Shown: positions 10,356-22,130, counted from the stretch's first letter. The stretch: 64,000 bases of DNA from Zasmidium citrigriseum (GCA_002786025.1 NHNW01000017.1:62001-126000), one strand, 5' to 3'. Notes: a model not told the origin generated them from the letters alone. Numbers and translations are program-made.

Positions 10356-12043
10356 TCAGCTTCCTGCACAGAACCTGCTCCGAGCCCGGAGAGACTGCCC
10401 ATATCGCCACAAGATGATCGGAGCTGGCAGTCCCACAGTCAAGGCCACGAAAGCTAGCACGCTATTGCCCCAACCGTATCCCAAGGATTCGTACATGTAA
10501 GGTGCAAACAATGGATATGCGAATCCACAGAGTGATCTCAGAACAACAGCTGCTGCCAACGCTGAGGCTGCGTAGTGCGTATAGCTGTCCACGAGATAGA
10601 CTTGTATGCATTGGAAGACAACGATACTTCCGACGGCAAATAGGAAAGCTCCGATGTTTGGAAGAATCCAATGTTGATGTGTCTCCGCCGTCCAGCCGTA
10701 CCACAGTAGTCCGATTGGAATCACCATTGAGAATGGTATCATTAGAGGTATTCTGAACTCTGATCGACCAGTGTCATTGTTCCGTTCTTTCATCTTTTGG
10801 TAGATCTTGTCGTTGAAGAAGGCACTAATCTGGCCGCCAGCAAGATATCCCAACGCGAGCGAGATATAGTTCAAGCCTCCGATCGAGATCGATTCTCCAT
10901 AGTATTCCGGTGATGACCATAACGGTGGAAACGTCGACATAACGAGGTATATCAGTCCATAGATGTATGCAATGTAAACGGCCATGAATTGGACGATCGG
11001 TTGGGTGAACAGAAGTCGGAACGGACGTTCCAGCGCCCGGGTCATGTGTCGAGAAAAGGAGACTCCGTATCTCTCGAAGTCGGTATATAGATCTTGGTTC
11101 CCTGTTGTTGCTACAAGGGCTTTCTTCTTTAGTCGGAGGATTTCAGGGGCGAATGTCTCTTTGAGCAGGAAGAAGCCGGCGAACTGGATGATCGTGCTGG
11201 CGATTGTGATAGACCAGAAGATCCATCTCCAGGAGGAGTATTGTGTGACAAAGCCGCCAGCGATGGGACCTAGGGGTAGTGAGCTCTCATTTTCAATCGA
11301 GGTGTCAAAGTCTTACCGACAGCAGTGGCAAGTAGCGGCATCAATGAGAAGACCGCAACCGCTCTACCTCTCTCGTGAGGCTTCCAACAATCGCCGATGA
11401 TCGCTCCTCCAATTGCCAGTGGTGCACTTCCTCCCATTCCAGCGACAAATCGGAACGCAATCATCTGCCCCTTATTCTGCGCGAAGCCACACGCCAGGTT
11501 GAAGATGGCGAAAAACGCATTGCTTGTTTGCAGGACGATAACTCTTCCATATATCTCACTCAGGGGTCCAAGTAGAAGGGGGCCGAATGCGTATGCGAGG
11601 ACGAAGATTGAAAGCACGAGTTGTGATTCGACCTCGTTCGATATTCCGAAGTCTCTAGCGACGGAGTGTAGAGCTGGAGCACACATTGATGATGCTATCG
11701 GGCTGATGAGGGTGAACGCGGCTGCCATGATTGTCGCAAGCCATTTTTGTCCTTTAGTCCAGTTCTTGGGGTTGAGAGGGTCGTCTTCATTCTTCCACGA
11801 AACGAGATTGTCGTCGTCGGTTGTTGATGTGGAGGTCGTCTCTTTTCCAGTAATGTGGACACCTGTCTCGAGATCCCGAACGATCGATGCCGTGTCGCTG
11901 CTGCATTCCGTCTCGTCATCGTCATCGTTCTTTCGCTCCTTCCGTGGACTTGCTGTCTGCTCGGACTCGAGGTCGTCCACGACGCTGTTGTTCCTGGTCT
12001 TCTCCTCATCCTTCTCATCTATCGAACGTGTCTCATCAAACAT
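10356..12043 (-). CDS. MFS drug/H+ antiporter-type transporter
   Basis: Two exons, 11317-12043 and 10356-11269, with a 47-bp intron, giving 546 residues. The start at 12043 (MFDETRS) is preferred over an upstream in-frame ATG. A long acidic cytosolic N-terminus of about 90 residues precedes the hallmark DPLNPKNW motif and 12 predicted membrane helices. GPLSEIYGR between helices 2 and 3 is the MFS motif A region, and the exon junction falls in the GPIAGG part of helix 5 (motif C of antiporters). This identifies the DHA1 family, which exports polyamines, azoles, benomyl-like compounds or toxins across the plasma membrane. The substrate cannot be told from sequence. It lies head-to-tail with a siderophore transporter. 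Confidence 0.9.
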
Positions 12044-13060
12044 AACGACATGAAGAGAAGATCTAAAACTTTTGTACAGAAAGTGAAAACTGTGCCGCAA
12101 GGTATGTGTCGAACAAACAGAAGAGCCTACGAAAGGCAACCGAATTGCAAGTCATTCAATGGTCGCAGATGTCCTACCAACGTCACTGATGCAATGCTAC
12201 CTGGGCCCATTAAGCAGGCTCTCAGCTCTTTGGACTACCCCATTGCACTACATTCAAAGCCCACCAATATGACCGCTCACCGGAGCTCGCTCTGGCACGA
12301 AGGAAGAAGACCAGGCAAGAAGTCTGCCCGCTAGACCACTGTCATACTGAGATCGACACAGCGAGAACAGGTGGCGGAGGGTCTGTCATGAGGCGAATCT
12401 TCGCAAGCCTCCCGACGCAGGGCACTCCCAGCATCATCCACAGATGTCACCAAGACTTCTGCTCGCTAACAAGTACGCCTTGGGACAAGTGGGATGGATA
12501 GATCCTCTGATTGATAACCATAAAGTGACTGCACGCCGGCCTCGCTTCGGGGCTGTGGGTGCTGTGATGGCAGGCCCTGCATGGGGGGTATACGAACTGA
12601 TCAGCGTGGTACATCGATCGGCCAAAGTTTCCCTTGCATCATATCCACGAGCTTTGTGTTCTGATCAGGAAGGAGCTAGGCCGTGGAGAGTGAGTCCCGT
12701 TGCAGCTGAAGCCGTGGAGTCGTCCTCCACATTGCCGTCCCTGTTTCACGCCGGTCTCGCAGGTGAATTGAGGAACTCGGCCATTCGTTGGAGTCTCGGA
12801 CTGCGCGACCACGCAGTCATTGCCTGGATACTTGTCTGATGTTCATTTACCTCCTAAAAGTGGCGACAAACTTCCCTCGTGAAGACTAGCCGAACTTGTA
12901 AATGCTGTTGGAAGCGAGTGTCAATATTCTAGCTATTTCGTTACAACTATAGTGACCTTGCAAGGCTGAGCGAAGCAGCAATTCAAGATCGGATTGCCAC
13001 GTTTCCACCGAGGAACGAGCGTTCTAGCAGACCTTCAAAAGAGTCCGGCGTCTTCGAACT
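12044..13060. other. Intergenic between two MFS genes, nothing recognised
   Basis: A 131-codon plus-strand frame at 12444-12839 has no recognisable feature. The stretch probably holds the MFS promoter and the 3' end of the siderophore transporter gene. Confidence 0.45.
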
Positions 13061-15266
13061 CTACTCTTTGTAGTAGGCTCGCTTGATCTTGGCCCACAAG
13101 CCTTTCGGAGGCTCTTGGGTCTCTCCCTGCTTCGGGACATCCACAGGTCGTCCGTCGAGTCCAGTGTTCGTGACAGCATTCTGTTGCTTGCCGAGATAGA
13201 AGTCTGCATATACGTCAGCACATGAAAATTACGATTGCCGCATGAAACTTACTCGGCATCAACAATGAGAACACCAGGGCGATCGCAGCAAGGCATGTGG
13301 ACGCGATGAACACTAGTCCCATAACCCGTTGATACGCCGCAATTCCGCCCTCTCGAATAGGGCTTCCCCAAGGGTAGCGTCTCAGGAGAACAATCCTGCC
13401 GTAGAGTTGTTGGATGGTAGCTGGCGGCGTCGCTGGAAGTTCTTGTTGCATGTAAGACACCATGAGATTGGTCCAGATGGCTGTCGAGATGCTGTATCCG
13501 ACAGAGGATCCTGAGCCCCTGAATGTTAGCTTATTCGGTTTACCACCAGTCTTGGATACTTACCAAGCGTACTCCAGAGCGAAAGCTGTGCGATTACTGT
13601 CGCCACGTCCTCATGAGGGACCGAAGCCTGGGATCCAACACGAGCTCCCACGACGGTGAATGCACCGAAGCTGAAAAGGACCTGTGCGATAGCCAATGCC
13701 GCAGTACTCCGAGTAGAACGTCTGCTTCCGCCACCCGCCAGAAGGATACCATTTCCGATGAGCTTCAAAACAGCTCCAAAGACCATCAGCGACTTGTACC
13801 GGTGGGTTTTGCGTTGGATCAGTCCAGCGACTGGACCAAGGAAGCAAAGCCCCAGGATAACCGTGCCCAGAAAGATGGTCCAGACGTAATTGCTCCAGTT
13901 CTTGATCACCCAAATGTAGGAGGCGAAGTATACAGTTCGAAGTCCGCTTGCCATCTGGGTGCAAACGTCTGTACCGGCAGCAGCGAGAAAGGCTCGATTC
14001 TGCAGAATGGCTTTGGTAATCAGGGGCTTAGGCGAGAGGAAGGCCTCAAACAGGATGAATGCAACGAGGAAGACGAAACCCACTACGATCATAGCGATCA
14101 TGCCTGTAGTGAAAAAGTCAGCCCGATTCATGCCAACTCCATGCGTTTACTTACTTGGGTTCGACCAGCCACCGTTTGCAGATACGACCAAGTTGAAGGG
14201 CAGAAGCACAAGCGCAAAGCCAAAGCCGAGGAGGATCAGTCCAGCAAGATCAATGTCGATGATACCTTCATAGGCCAGCTTCATCCAGGAGATGGATTCT
14301 TCTTCTCCAAGTTGACCTCGTCGCTTTACTCCGCTGGCTCCTGCGCTAACCTGGTCGACTGTCAGCATGATCTTGAGACGCCATCTGTTTGAAGTAATAA
14401 CATACCATTCCCATTTTCTCTGCCTTCCTTTGCATGTAGTAAAGAGTAGCAATTGCCGGCAACAGCAAGACTGGAACCATGATTGCGAACATCCCAAGAC
14501 CCCATCGCCACTTGTCAGGCACAAAAGACTCAGAGATGAAGCCATCCACAAAGGTCGTAACCAGGAAGGGGGTCGATAGCAGAGATCCAACGAATCCTCG
14601 CCATTGCAAAGTAGTCAAATCGGCAACGATGATGTCTCCAAGCAGGTCGAGACCTGACTTTCCAAAGGCTGTGAACGCAATGCCGACAATGTAGGCGGAC
14701 AATGTGGTGCAGCTTGCGGCCACTGCAAAACCAATGGCGTAGAAGATCAAGACCAGCGTGTATGTCGTAGGACGGCTTGTGATGTCCGCGATCTTGGCCA
14801 GGAAAGGCTTTGAGATCGCACGGATGATCTCAGCAGCCGTGCCAACTGCTCCGATCTCTGCGTGACGTCCAAAAGAACTAGCCGCTGCCAGAGTGAATTG
14901 GTATGTAATACCTGTCTTCTGTCAGCGCTCGTCCACCAAAGCTCGCTCAATACTCCTACCTTGATCCAGCGCATATGCGAACATGGTACAGCCGATAGAA
15001 ACAACAAGCGTAGCAAGCAGGATTTTGCCAGACTGTCCAGACTCGTACAAGACCCGATTGAATGCTTGTGCTTTCGTTACACCAGCATGAGGCATGGTGC
15101 CAGCTGGCAATGGTGGTGCTCCGGGGAACATCTCATTGCCGCCGCCTTGGTCATTGACGGTTGCGAAGTTGTGCGCTGAAGACCGTCGCCCTAGATCCTT
15201 CTCCTCATCCGAGCTACCGGTCCGGGAGATATCTTGTGCTTCTGCTCGCGGCTTTTCTGGGTCCAT
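13061..15266 (-). CDS. Siderophore-iron transporter (ARN/SIT/Mir family MFS)
   Basis: Six exons: 14960-15266, 14406-14911, 14155-14350, 13564-14103, 13253-13510 and 13061-13203, giving 649 residues with introns of 48-55 bp. A hydrophilic N-terminus of about 75 residues precedes 14 membrane helices. Family marks are ALDQGITYQF in helix 1, the GDIIVADLT and WRGF region, the central ANGGWSNPS loop, GSSVGYSIS.AIWTN, and the C-terminal PNFYLG.QQNAV, which is characteristic of fungal siderophore-iron transporters. It takes up ferric hydroxamate chelates by H+ symport at the plasma membrane. The upstream region has GATA-type iron-regulator motifs, the nearest 372 bp before the ATG. I chose the second of two close ATGs for its CACAATGG context. 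The last intron but one uses the second of two nearby AG sites. Confidence 0.93.
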
Positions 15267-15637
15267 TGTGGCGTATCTTTGCAAGATGATAGGATTGACA
15301 AAAGAACGATGAGGCAGTTTTCGTCACTTTGTAAGATAGGAAGTCGCCTCCTCCCCACGTACGATATCGGTTCGGGACCAATCTCGATTTTATACCGGGA
15401 AGTCGCAAGGCACTGGACAAAGACTCTGCAACCTTCTTCATACGGCACAGTCAAGGACGCCCACGGCCTACCGTTGCACTCCAAGGCGTTGCTTATGGTG
15501 TGAATGGCGTTCTCGGCGCTGGCTTGCCAATGTTGAGTCCCCACACCGATCCAGCCAAACCGACCTTGCACAGCATCTTAGCGCGCCGTGGCATTGTAGC
15601 GAAGAAATCGCCCTGCATGGCCTTGCCGCCAGCGTTC

Positions 15638-15646
15638 ATCTGATAA
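15638..15646 (+). promoter_or_regulatory. SreA-type GATA site
   Basis: ATCTGATAA, a full match to the ATCWGATAA consensus bound by the iron-responsive GATA repressor SreA/SRE of filamentous ascomycetes. It lies 372 bp upstream of the siderophore transporter start. Confidence 0.65.
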
Positions 15647-16266
15647 GATTAATTCTCTGAGACTCCCTCGGCGTTGCTGTGCGGCTATTGCGATTAGGAT
15701 GTTATTCTCCTCATGAGCGAGCAAGTCCAGGCCGTGGCGGTTGTCGACAGGAAGGCCATTGAAAGACTCGTGTGGGAGACAGCCTTGTGTGAGTACTAAA
15801 CAGCTTCTCGTACTGGGCTGGAGAGACGCTCACTCTCTCTGCGTTAGGAGTGGAAGAGGCAACACTTGAAAACATGTTCCGTCCTGCACACTACCTTCGA
15901 CTTGCGGGTTCCTCTCTCGTGGCAGTCGCTTTGCACAGGACCAAAGCTCTTGTCGTGAACGGCGTGCCTGCAGCCCAGCAGCGCTGCATGAGAGCGATGT
16001 CGGACCAACGATGAGAGGTTTCTCCCACATGTTGAAGAGCTGTACCGACCGTGTGACAACAGCAATGCGGTGCTGGGGCGGGCCAAGGAGCAACGAAGGA
16101 TTTATTGACTCCTTGGCGTCTATCCCCCACCACCTCGATGGGCGCTGCTGTGGAAAGAGGGTCGACTCATCGACTAACCGAGGTGTTGATCTCATCGAGA
16201 CGGCGCGGCAAAGCGATGTGTTGCAGCGGGCTATATAAAAAACTGATAAGATCATCGGGAGACATG

Positions 16267-16275
16267 ATCTGATAA
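16267..16275 (+). promoter_or_regulatory. SreA-type GATA site
   Basis: ATCTGATAA, identical to the site at 15638, with another TGATAA 23 bp to its left. It is about 1 kb upstream of the siderophore transporter and 535 bp upstream of the arylsulfotransferase-like gene. Confidence 0.55.
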
Positions 16276-16383
16276 GATTAGATGAAAAATCTGCCCACGA
16301 AGGATTCACTTGAGTGGGTCTTTGCTGACAGCACGGAACCAGTCTGCCACCAACACACCGGCTACGCCGCATTTGGAAATTTT

Positions 16384-16392
16384 TTATCAGAT
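16384..16392 (-). promoter_or_regulatory. SreA-type GATA site
   Basis: TTATCAGAT, the reverse complement of ATCTGATAA. It is the third full match in the same intergenic region. Confidence 0.5.
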
Positions 16393-16809
16393 CTTGTAGC
16401 TACAGCAGCTACCCACGCAGCCACACAGCATGCACTTGCCCATGAAATCGGAACACGGGAAGCAAGCGACATTCAGCTCGTGGCTCCAAACCATTTGTGA
16501 CATGGTGACGTTGCGATACCCGCACTACTGTACTCTGTCGTTCGCCGTTTGGCCTGTTACGATCGGGACGTGTTCTGGAAAATGACGTTGTGGCGCGGAT
16601 ATGCTGCACAAACGTGCGTTTGCTCATGGTCGGCCATGTGGCATTCTAGCTCAAGCCAGGCGATCGCACGAGGTTGAGACGATGCAGCTGGTCGTTGAGT
16701 GAAAAAGCAGGATCTTGACTGAGGAAAATACAAGTCGGGATTGCCCAAAGTTTGATTTTGTGCCACATCAAGCACTACTTTCACTCTCGGTCTCTGCTCG
16801 CGTTACAAG

Positions 16810-18635
16810 ATGAGATCTTCAGTCGCGGGAGTCCTTGCCCTTGGTCTGGCTCTATCTACCGAAGCCCATGACGGACCGCCCAATCGATGGGGCCCAGGAG
16901 GTCGGCCAGGCTGGGGTTGGAGCCACGGAAAGCGTCCAGAGAATCAGTGCCAGTCGAAAACCATTCCCAGCGAGACCTACGTTCAAGTGAATGAGGATCC
17001 AACGGGATTCCAGTGGCCATGGAGGGTCTTCAAGAGCGACTCGAACACGCCGCCGAACATGACTATCACTCGCACTGGAGCGGAGCTTGCACCTGGATAT
17101 GTCTTCATGACGCCGTGGCCCAGCAACAATGAAACACACCAATCTGGTGGTTTCATCATGACTGTCGATGGCGAGATGGTGTATTGCATCCCAATTATGG
17201 GTATGCATGATTTTCGAGTCCAGGACTTCAAAGGCACCCCATATTTGACATACTGGAATGGACTGAATGCCCCCTTCCCGCAGGTCGGCAAGGGTTATGG
17301 GCAGGTTACCTTCGCCGATAGTAGCTACAAGAACTTCTCGGTTACTCCTGATCTCGGTATCAACACGTTACAAGAAGCCAACCCTAGGTGGAAGGGCGGT
17401 CAAGTCGACATCCATGAGGCTGAGATGACTTCGCGAGATACTCTATTGGTGACCGCCTACAACAACACTCAGTACGATCTGAGCTCGTTGAATGATACTT
17501 CCGACTTTTGGAAGACTGCATGGGTATGGAGATCTGCGTTTGCCACTGAAGAAAGCTGACAAGTCTGTAGATTACAGACGGCTACTTTGCAGAAGTCGAC
17601 CCGGCCACCAACGAAGTGTTGTATGAATGGCGAGCTCTTGACCATGTGGACCAAATTCCGCTGAACTCGTCCCGGCAACCTCTGGTCACAGTCATAGGCA
17701 ATGGCACCAAAGAGAACCCATGGGACTGGATCCATATCAATGCCGTCCAGCTGCTTAACATCAGCGGCAAGGACTACTACCTTGTAGATGCTCGGCACAC
17801 ATTCTCGGTCTTCCTGGTCGATCCTTCGGATGGACGTCTTGTTTGGAACTTCGATGGTGAGACTGGTGGCGACTTTGGCCCTGTTCCAGAGCGAGGTTGG
17901 TACAAGCACCTTTCAGAATCTGATCGACTATTCACTGAAGCTCCTCGCAGGCCGATTCCGTTGGCAACACGACACTCGAGCTTTCAACGTTACAGAAGAC
18001 GGATTGGAGCTCCGGCTATTCGACAACCACAACGCAGAGCTCTTCAACGGAACGGACCAGTCCAAGGTCGTCATTTTCCAACTTCAGACTCCACCCAGCA
18101 AGGACGTATCACCTGTGTTGATTCGGAGGATCGATCATGGCTCCTATGCTGAGCCATACTATGCTGATAGCATGGGATCGTATAATCTCCTTCCAAACGG
18201 CAACGAGATCGTAGGCTGGGGGCAGGTCGCCACCTCGAGCGAATATGGGCCTGACGGAGAGTTGCGTTGGGAAGCAGCATTTGGCACGCCTGGCGTGGTC
18301 TTCAGCTATCGATTCTATAAGAACGAGTGGCATGCAACTCCAGCTGATTGGGATCCAAGCCTTGTGGTAAGTTGAGCAATCCCATTTCAAATCATCCCTG
18401 ACAACTTGGACAGGTCGAAGACGGCAAAGCCTACGTCTCCTGGAATGGCGCAACAGACGTCACGCACTGGAAGATCTACACTGGAGCAAGTGAAGACAGC
18501 CTTGAGTGTGCTGGAATTGCAGAAAAGAAAGGCTTTGAGACCTTCTTCGAGGTTCCGGCAAACGCCGCTTACATCCAGATTGGAGCCATCGAGCATGGTA
18601 AAGAGTGCAGAAAGACCAAGGTGGTGTCGGTCTAG
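16810..18635 (+). CDS. Arylsulfotransferase (ASST)-like secreted protein
   Basis: Four exons: 16810-17523, 17571-17895, 17951-18366 and 18414-18635, giving 558 residues. A signal peptide covers the first 19 or so residues. The body reads as the fungal arylsulfotransferase family: VDIHEAEM, WDWIHINAVQ, FRWQHDTRAF, LFDNHN and a C-terminal YVSWNGATDVTHWKIY, each marking a blade of a beta-propeller. Bacterial ASST moves sulfate between phenols using a catalytic His. Whether the fungal secreted relatives do so is unproven. The second intron uses a weak GTTGGT donor; it is needed to keep the frame between GDFGPVPE and FRWQHD. Several N-x-S/T sites fit secretion. A sulfotransferase lies 1.8 kb downstream. 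Confidence 0.85.
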
Positions 18636-19192
18636 AATTTCTGATTGAGTATGTGGGTATCCAGCTGGAATTTGTGCTGATCTATGAGATAGTCTAATAA
18701 ATGGGACTCAGAAGAGAGCATCGCCTGTCCTCTTCTTCTGCGCACACTGACAGATTAGTTCTCTCCGATCAAGCACATGTGTCGAAGCGCTTGCATGGCC
18801 TACTAGACTGTTTAGTCGTTGTGCGTAAACTTGGGGATAGATTAGCTTCGAGTTCGTCCAGAATGTCGAGGGTAATCTATTCATCAACACATCTGATAGC
18901 AAGACCTGTGAGGACAGACGCCCCGTTCGGTATTCATCAGTGGACTCAATCCCGGGCGTGCTCCTCGGAACAATCGTTGACTGACCGGACCGAACGAAGG
19001 ATCACGGCCGGCTGAACTCTCTCAACTTCGCCGTGCCGAATACCCGGTGGCTGCCTCCCTTCGATCTTGATGGCATCGTCGTCCCAACAAGAAACTTGTC
19101 GCAAATACAGAATTTCAGTCCGGCACAAGAATATCACTGCCAGCCTTGCAAGACGAAGTTGCTCAGGCTGTCAGCAGGCTTCACGTACCAGG
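18636..19192. other. Intergenic, nothing recognised
   Basis: 3' region of the arylsulfotransferase-like gene and promoter of the Cys-rich GPI-type gene. Confidence 0.5.
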
Positions 19193-20157
19193 ATGCTTCG
19201 ACCAGCGATCCCGGTCCTCTCGAGCGTCATTTCCCTGTCTGCAGTCGCAGCGACATCATCTCCTCTCATCTGCGAAGATTCCATCAACAATCAACCACCT
19301 TTCGACTTCAACGACGTACCATGTCTTCTCGGCTGCGGTACTCCTGTTAGCAGGCCAACGGGGTCTCTTCTGCCTGGCTCTGTCAACCTTACAGATATCC
19401 CGTACTGCCGCCTGAATTGTGTGCGCAAAAGTACAACGCCAGCACAGTCGTCAGCGGCACCGTCGTGCAACTCGCAATGCGAGAACGGAAATAGTGCGAC
19501 GCCTGACCAGCTCGGGTGGTGCATGTACTGGTGTAAGTGACGGTCGTTTCACCACAATGCTATTTGCTGACCGAACTGCAATAGGTGTTGCAGGAGACCA
19601 GTCTGTCGTGAGCACCACTTGCATACCAGAGCTCCAATACACACCGGTCAGTACGACCACTCTGGCCACGTATTCCAACACACCGGATGAGGTTGCCACC
19701 ATCGATGGTAGGGCATTACCTCTCTGCCGAAGCACCGGTTGCTGACGTCCAGAATCCAGGCTTTACACAACTTCCAGAGTGGTCCAGCTGGTATCAAACA
19801 CAAACGGTTATCCCACGATCTTGCAACGTGATGTTCGGCGAGCCGTCTAGTTGCATGGAGTCTACCACCATGTATGGACTGAGCTTTTCGGGCACCATAG
19901 CTTCTTCGTCCACGATGGTTGAGACTCCTTCAGTAACGTCGCCGGCAACGACGTCTCACTCGACCGCGGACCAAAGCAGCAGCATGAGTGTCCGCTCAAC
20001 AATGCCTCCAGGAGCAAATGGCGATGCAGAGGCACATTCCACTGCACCATCTGCAACGCCAACCTCAACCTCAGCCGCATCCAGGACTTCCACTACTTCC
20101 TTGATCGTTTCCTTGGCGATGCTTCATCTGCTCGGGATATTTGTGCACACTGTTTGA
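19193..20157 (+). CDS. Cysteine-rich secreted protein with GPI-type tail
   Basis: Three exons, 19193-19532, 19585-19707 and 19760-20157 (introns 52 and 52 bp), giving 286 residues. The start at 19193 begins directly with a signal peptide (LSSVISLSAVAAT). The N-terminal 130 residues hold about ten cysteines in close pairs (CLLGC, CRLNC, CNSQC, CMYWC), a pattern suggesting a compact disulphide-bonded domain. Next comes a Tyr/Thr region, then a Ser/Thr-rich stalk from about residue 190. The C-terminus is hydrophobic (SLIVSLAMLHLLGIF) and suits GPI anchoring. It is probably a cell-wall or membrane-anchored surface protein. The second intron must use the later of two AG sites to keep frame. No named family recognised; it is not the eight-cysteine CFEM pattern. 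Confidence 0.75.
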
Positions 20158-20481
20158 GTGACCATTGAGAGAGCGAGGAAGGCGAGCGAAGTTCCATCAT
20201 GAAAAGTTCAAGCAATGTTCATCGTCTAGGGAAAATTATTCAGCTGCGGCTGAGAAAAGCATCTCTCCAAATGCTTGAACGTACCTGTCGACAACCCCAG
20301 CAGCATATCCACTTCTTGGCCCCAATTACAGTGCTGATGGATTCATCCTTTCTAGGGTTTGAGCGATCAAGAGAACGAGTACGGATCTCCACTGCTTTAA
20401 TAGCAACCGTGCAAACAATCGACATGCCCATCAGACATTTCGACCTTCCACAACACGAAAGTCGGTCACGCCGTATCGAAT
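20158..20481. other. Intergenic, nothing recognised
   Basis: Short spacer between the GPI-type gene and the sulfotransferase gene. Confidence 0.5.
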
Positions 20482-21396
20482 ATGTCTCTGCGAGAGCTTT
20501 TCTTTGGCTTCGATCAAGGGACTATCGCAAAACATCCCGAATGCTTCCAAGAGATCAATGATGTTGAAGCTTCCGGAGGCAAACGTACTGTACCAATGGA
20601 AGTCCTTTCTCTGAGCCTCAGTCGAACCGGTACAGCGTCGATGCAAGCAGCTTTGACAATCCTAGGCTACAGAACCTATCACGGATTCCAAGCTATGGCG
20701 AACGAGCACTTCCCTCTCTGGCTCACCGCATACGAAACCAAATATCACAACAATCCGTCTGCAGAATGTCCCAGACTCGATCGCCCATTCTTCGACAAGG
20801 TCATTGGTCGTTTCGGTGCCTGTACCGATATGCCGACTTCATCCTTTGCGGAAGAATTGATCGATGTCTATCCGGAAGCAAAAGTCGTTCTCGTGAATCG
20901 GGATGAGAAGGCGTGGTACAAGTCTTGGGAGAATGTCATGATCGCGGCCTACGATAGCATAGGTCTGAGGATCGCTGGATGGTTGGATCCACGAAGGACT
21001 GGACCGTTCGTACAGGTATTCATCAGGGGTGTGGTTGAAGGTCAGTTCAGAGCACGGAATGGCGAAGAGTTTCGGAGAAATACGATACCTGGCTACCGGG
21101 AGCATAATGAGAGAATCCGAAGGACACTGCAGGAGCGAGGAGAGGAACATCGACTGCTGGAGTATCGGCTCGGCGAAGGCTGGCAGCCTTTATGCAGGTT
21201 CCTGGAACGACCCATACCGAACGAAGTTGACTTCCCGCGAGTGAACGAGAAAGAGGTAATGGACGAGAAGATGAAGGTCATAACACTACTCGCCATCAGA
21301 AGAACGGCGACCAGATGGCTCAGAAGCTATTACACCTTGTCGGTACTCCTCGCTGGATTGGCGTGGACAATATGGCGGTACTCGGCAGTACATTGA
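20482..21396 (+). CDS. P-loop sulfotransferase-family protein with C-terminal membrane helix
   Basis: Single exon, 304 residues. LSLSRTGTASMQAAL at about residues 44-58 is the PAPS-binding P-loop of the fungal sulfotransferase group whose members are often mislabelled as epimerases. It is followed by the family's GYRTYHG segment and, near residue 130, by VVLVNRDEKAWYKSW, the 3'-phosphate-binding strand-helix. A hydrophobic stretch near residues 278-298 (LSVLLAGLAWTIW) predicts a tail anchor. It would move sulfuryl groups to an unknown acceptor, facing the cytosol. A later in-frame Met (residue 39) could be the true start, since many relatives begin just before the P-loop. It lies near the arylsulfotransferase-like gene. 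Confidence 0.83.
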   Translation: MSLRELFFGFDQGTIAKHPECFQEINDVEASGGKRTVPMEVLSLSLSRTGTASMQAALTILGYRTYHGFQAMANEHFPLWLTAYETKYHNNPSAECPRLDRPFFDKVIGRFGACTDMPTSSFAEELIDVYPEAKVVLVNRDEKAWYKSWENVMIAAYDSIGLRIAGWLDPRRTGPFVQVFIRGVVEGQFRARNGEEFRRNTIPGYREHNERIRRTLQERGEEHRLLEYRLGEGWQPLCRFLERPIPNEVDFPRVNEKEVMDEKMKVITLLAIRRTATRWLRSYYTLSVLLAGLAWTIWRYSAVH

Positions 21397-21475
21397 ACAG
21401 TACATTGAACAGTCAAAATCGGCATGACGGGTATCCAATAATTACAAATCTCCTTTCTTGCACTCTTCGAGCTCT

Positions 21476-22130
21476 TTAGACAAACAGCAATCCTCCAGCA
21501 ACCATCAAAGCACCGGCCAAGGGCCCACTGGTCATGATCGCAGCACCACCGCTGCTGGTAGACGAAGAACCAGTCGCAGCAGCAGCATCACCGCTCGAGG
21601 ACGCAGTCGATCCCGATCCGTCCGTTGTCATGGCCCCTGAGCCACCGCTAATGCTCGACGACGCCGAGCTGACCTTGCTGCTGTAGTCCGCGTCTGTCAG
21701 GAAGACAGTCGCGGAGCAAGGCTGTTTCGACGTCTGGATCACCGACACGCCATTGCTGTCGTCAGAGGCCGTCGAGGTGCAGAATGGGAAGCAAGACGAG
21801 AAGGTTGGTCGAGCAACGCTGTAGGTCGCGCCGACGCAGCAGTATGCGCTGTCCTCGTTGTTGACGTTGTCGTCTTCGTTGTAGACGGCGCCGGGGCAGC
21901 ACTTGGCCTGGTTGTTGGAGATGTAATTCTCCCAACCGTTCGGGCAGGTGTTGCCGTTGCCGCTGATGGTGATGTCGTTGTTGCCCGCGGTTGTTGTGCT
22001 GTCGTCACGCTGAGAGATGGTCAGTCTTGTTTGCAATGCTCCGTCTAATGAGGGTTCTGACCTTGACGAGGCTAGCAGAGGCCTGCGAGAGCAAGATTGC
22101 GAAAGAAGCGAATGCTGCGATGCGAGACAT
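21476..22130 (-). CDS. Cys- and Ser-rich GPI-type secreted protein
   Basis: Two exons, 22062-22130 and 21476-22009, with a 52-bp intron, giving 200 residues. Exon 1 encodes only a 23-residue signal peptide ending ASASLVK; a KR pair formed across the junction could be a Kex2 site. The central part has eight cysteines, with CC pairs in QAKCCPG and AYCCVG followed by CFPFC and a lone C. A long Ser/Gly/Ala-rich stalk leads to a hydrophobic end (LAGALMVAGGLLFV) typical of GPI addition. It is probably a cell-wall protein. The CC-x-C pattern is reminiscent of hydrophobin-like or small wall proteins, but the spacing does not fit hydrophobins. Confidence 0.8.

Larger units (their letters stand above)
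15267..16809. other. Promoter region shared by siderophore transporter and arylsulfotransferase-like gene
   Basis: A 1.5-kb divergent intergenic region without a convincing gene. It holds three ATCTGATAA motifs, a further TGATAA at 16244 and a TATA-like TATATAAAA at 16233. Minus-strand frames at 15830-16372 lack any domain. Confidence 0.6.

Noticed and set aside
12444..12839. 131-codon plus-strand frame between the two MFS genes
   Set aside because: No domain, poor start context and a composition like its non-coding surroundings.
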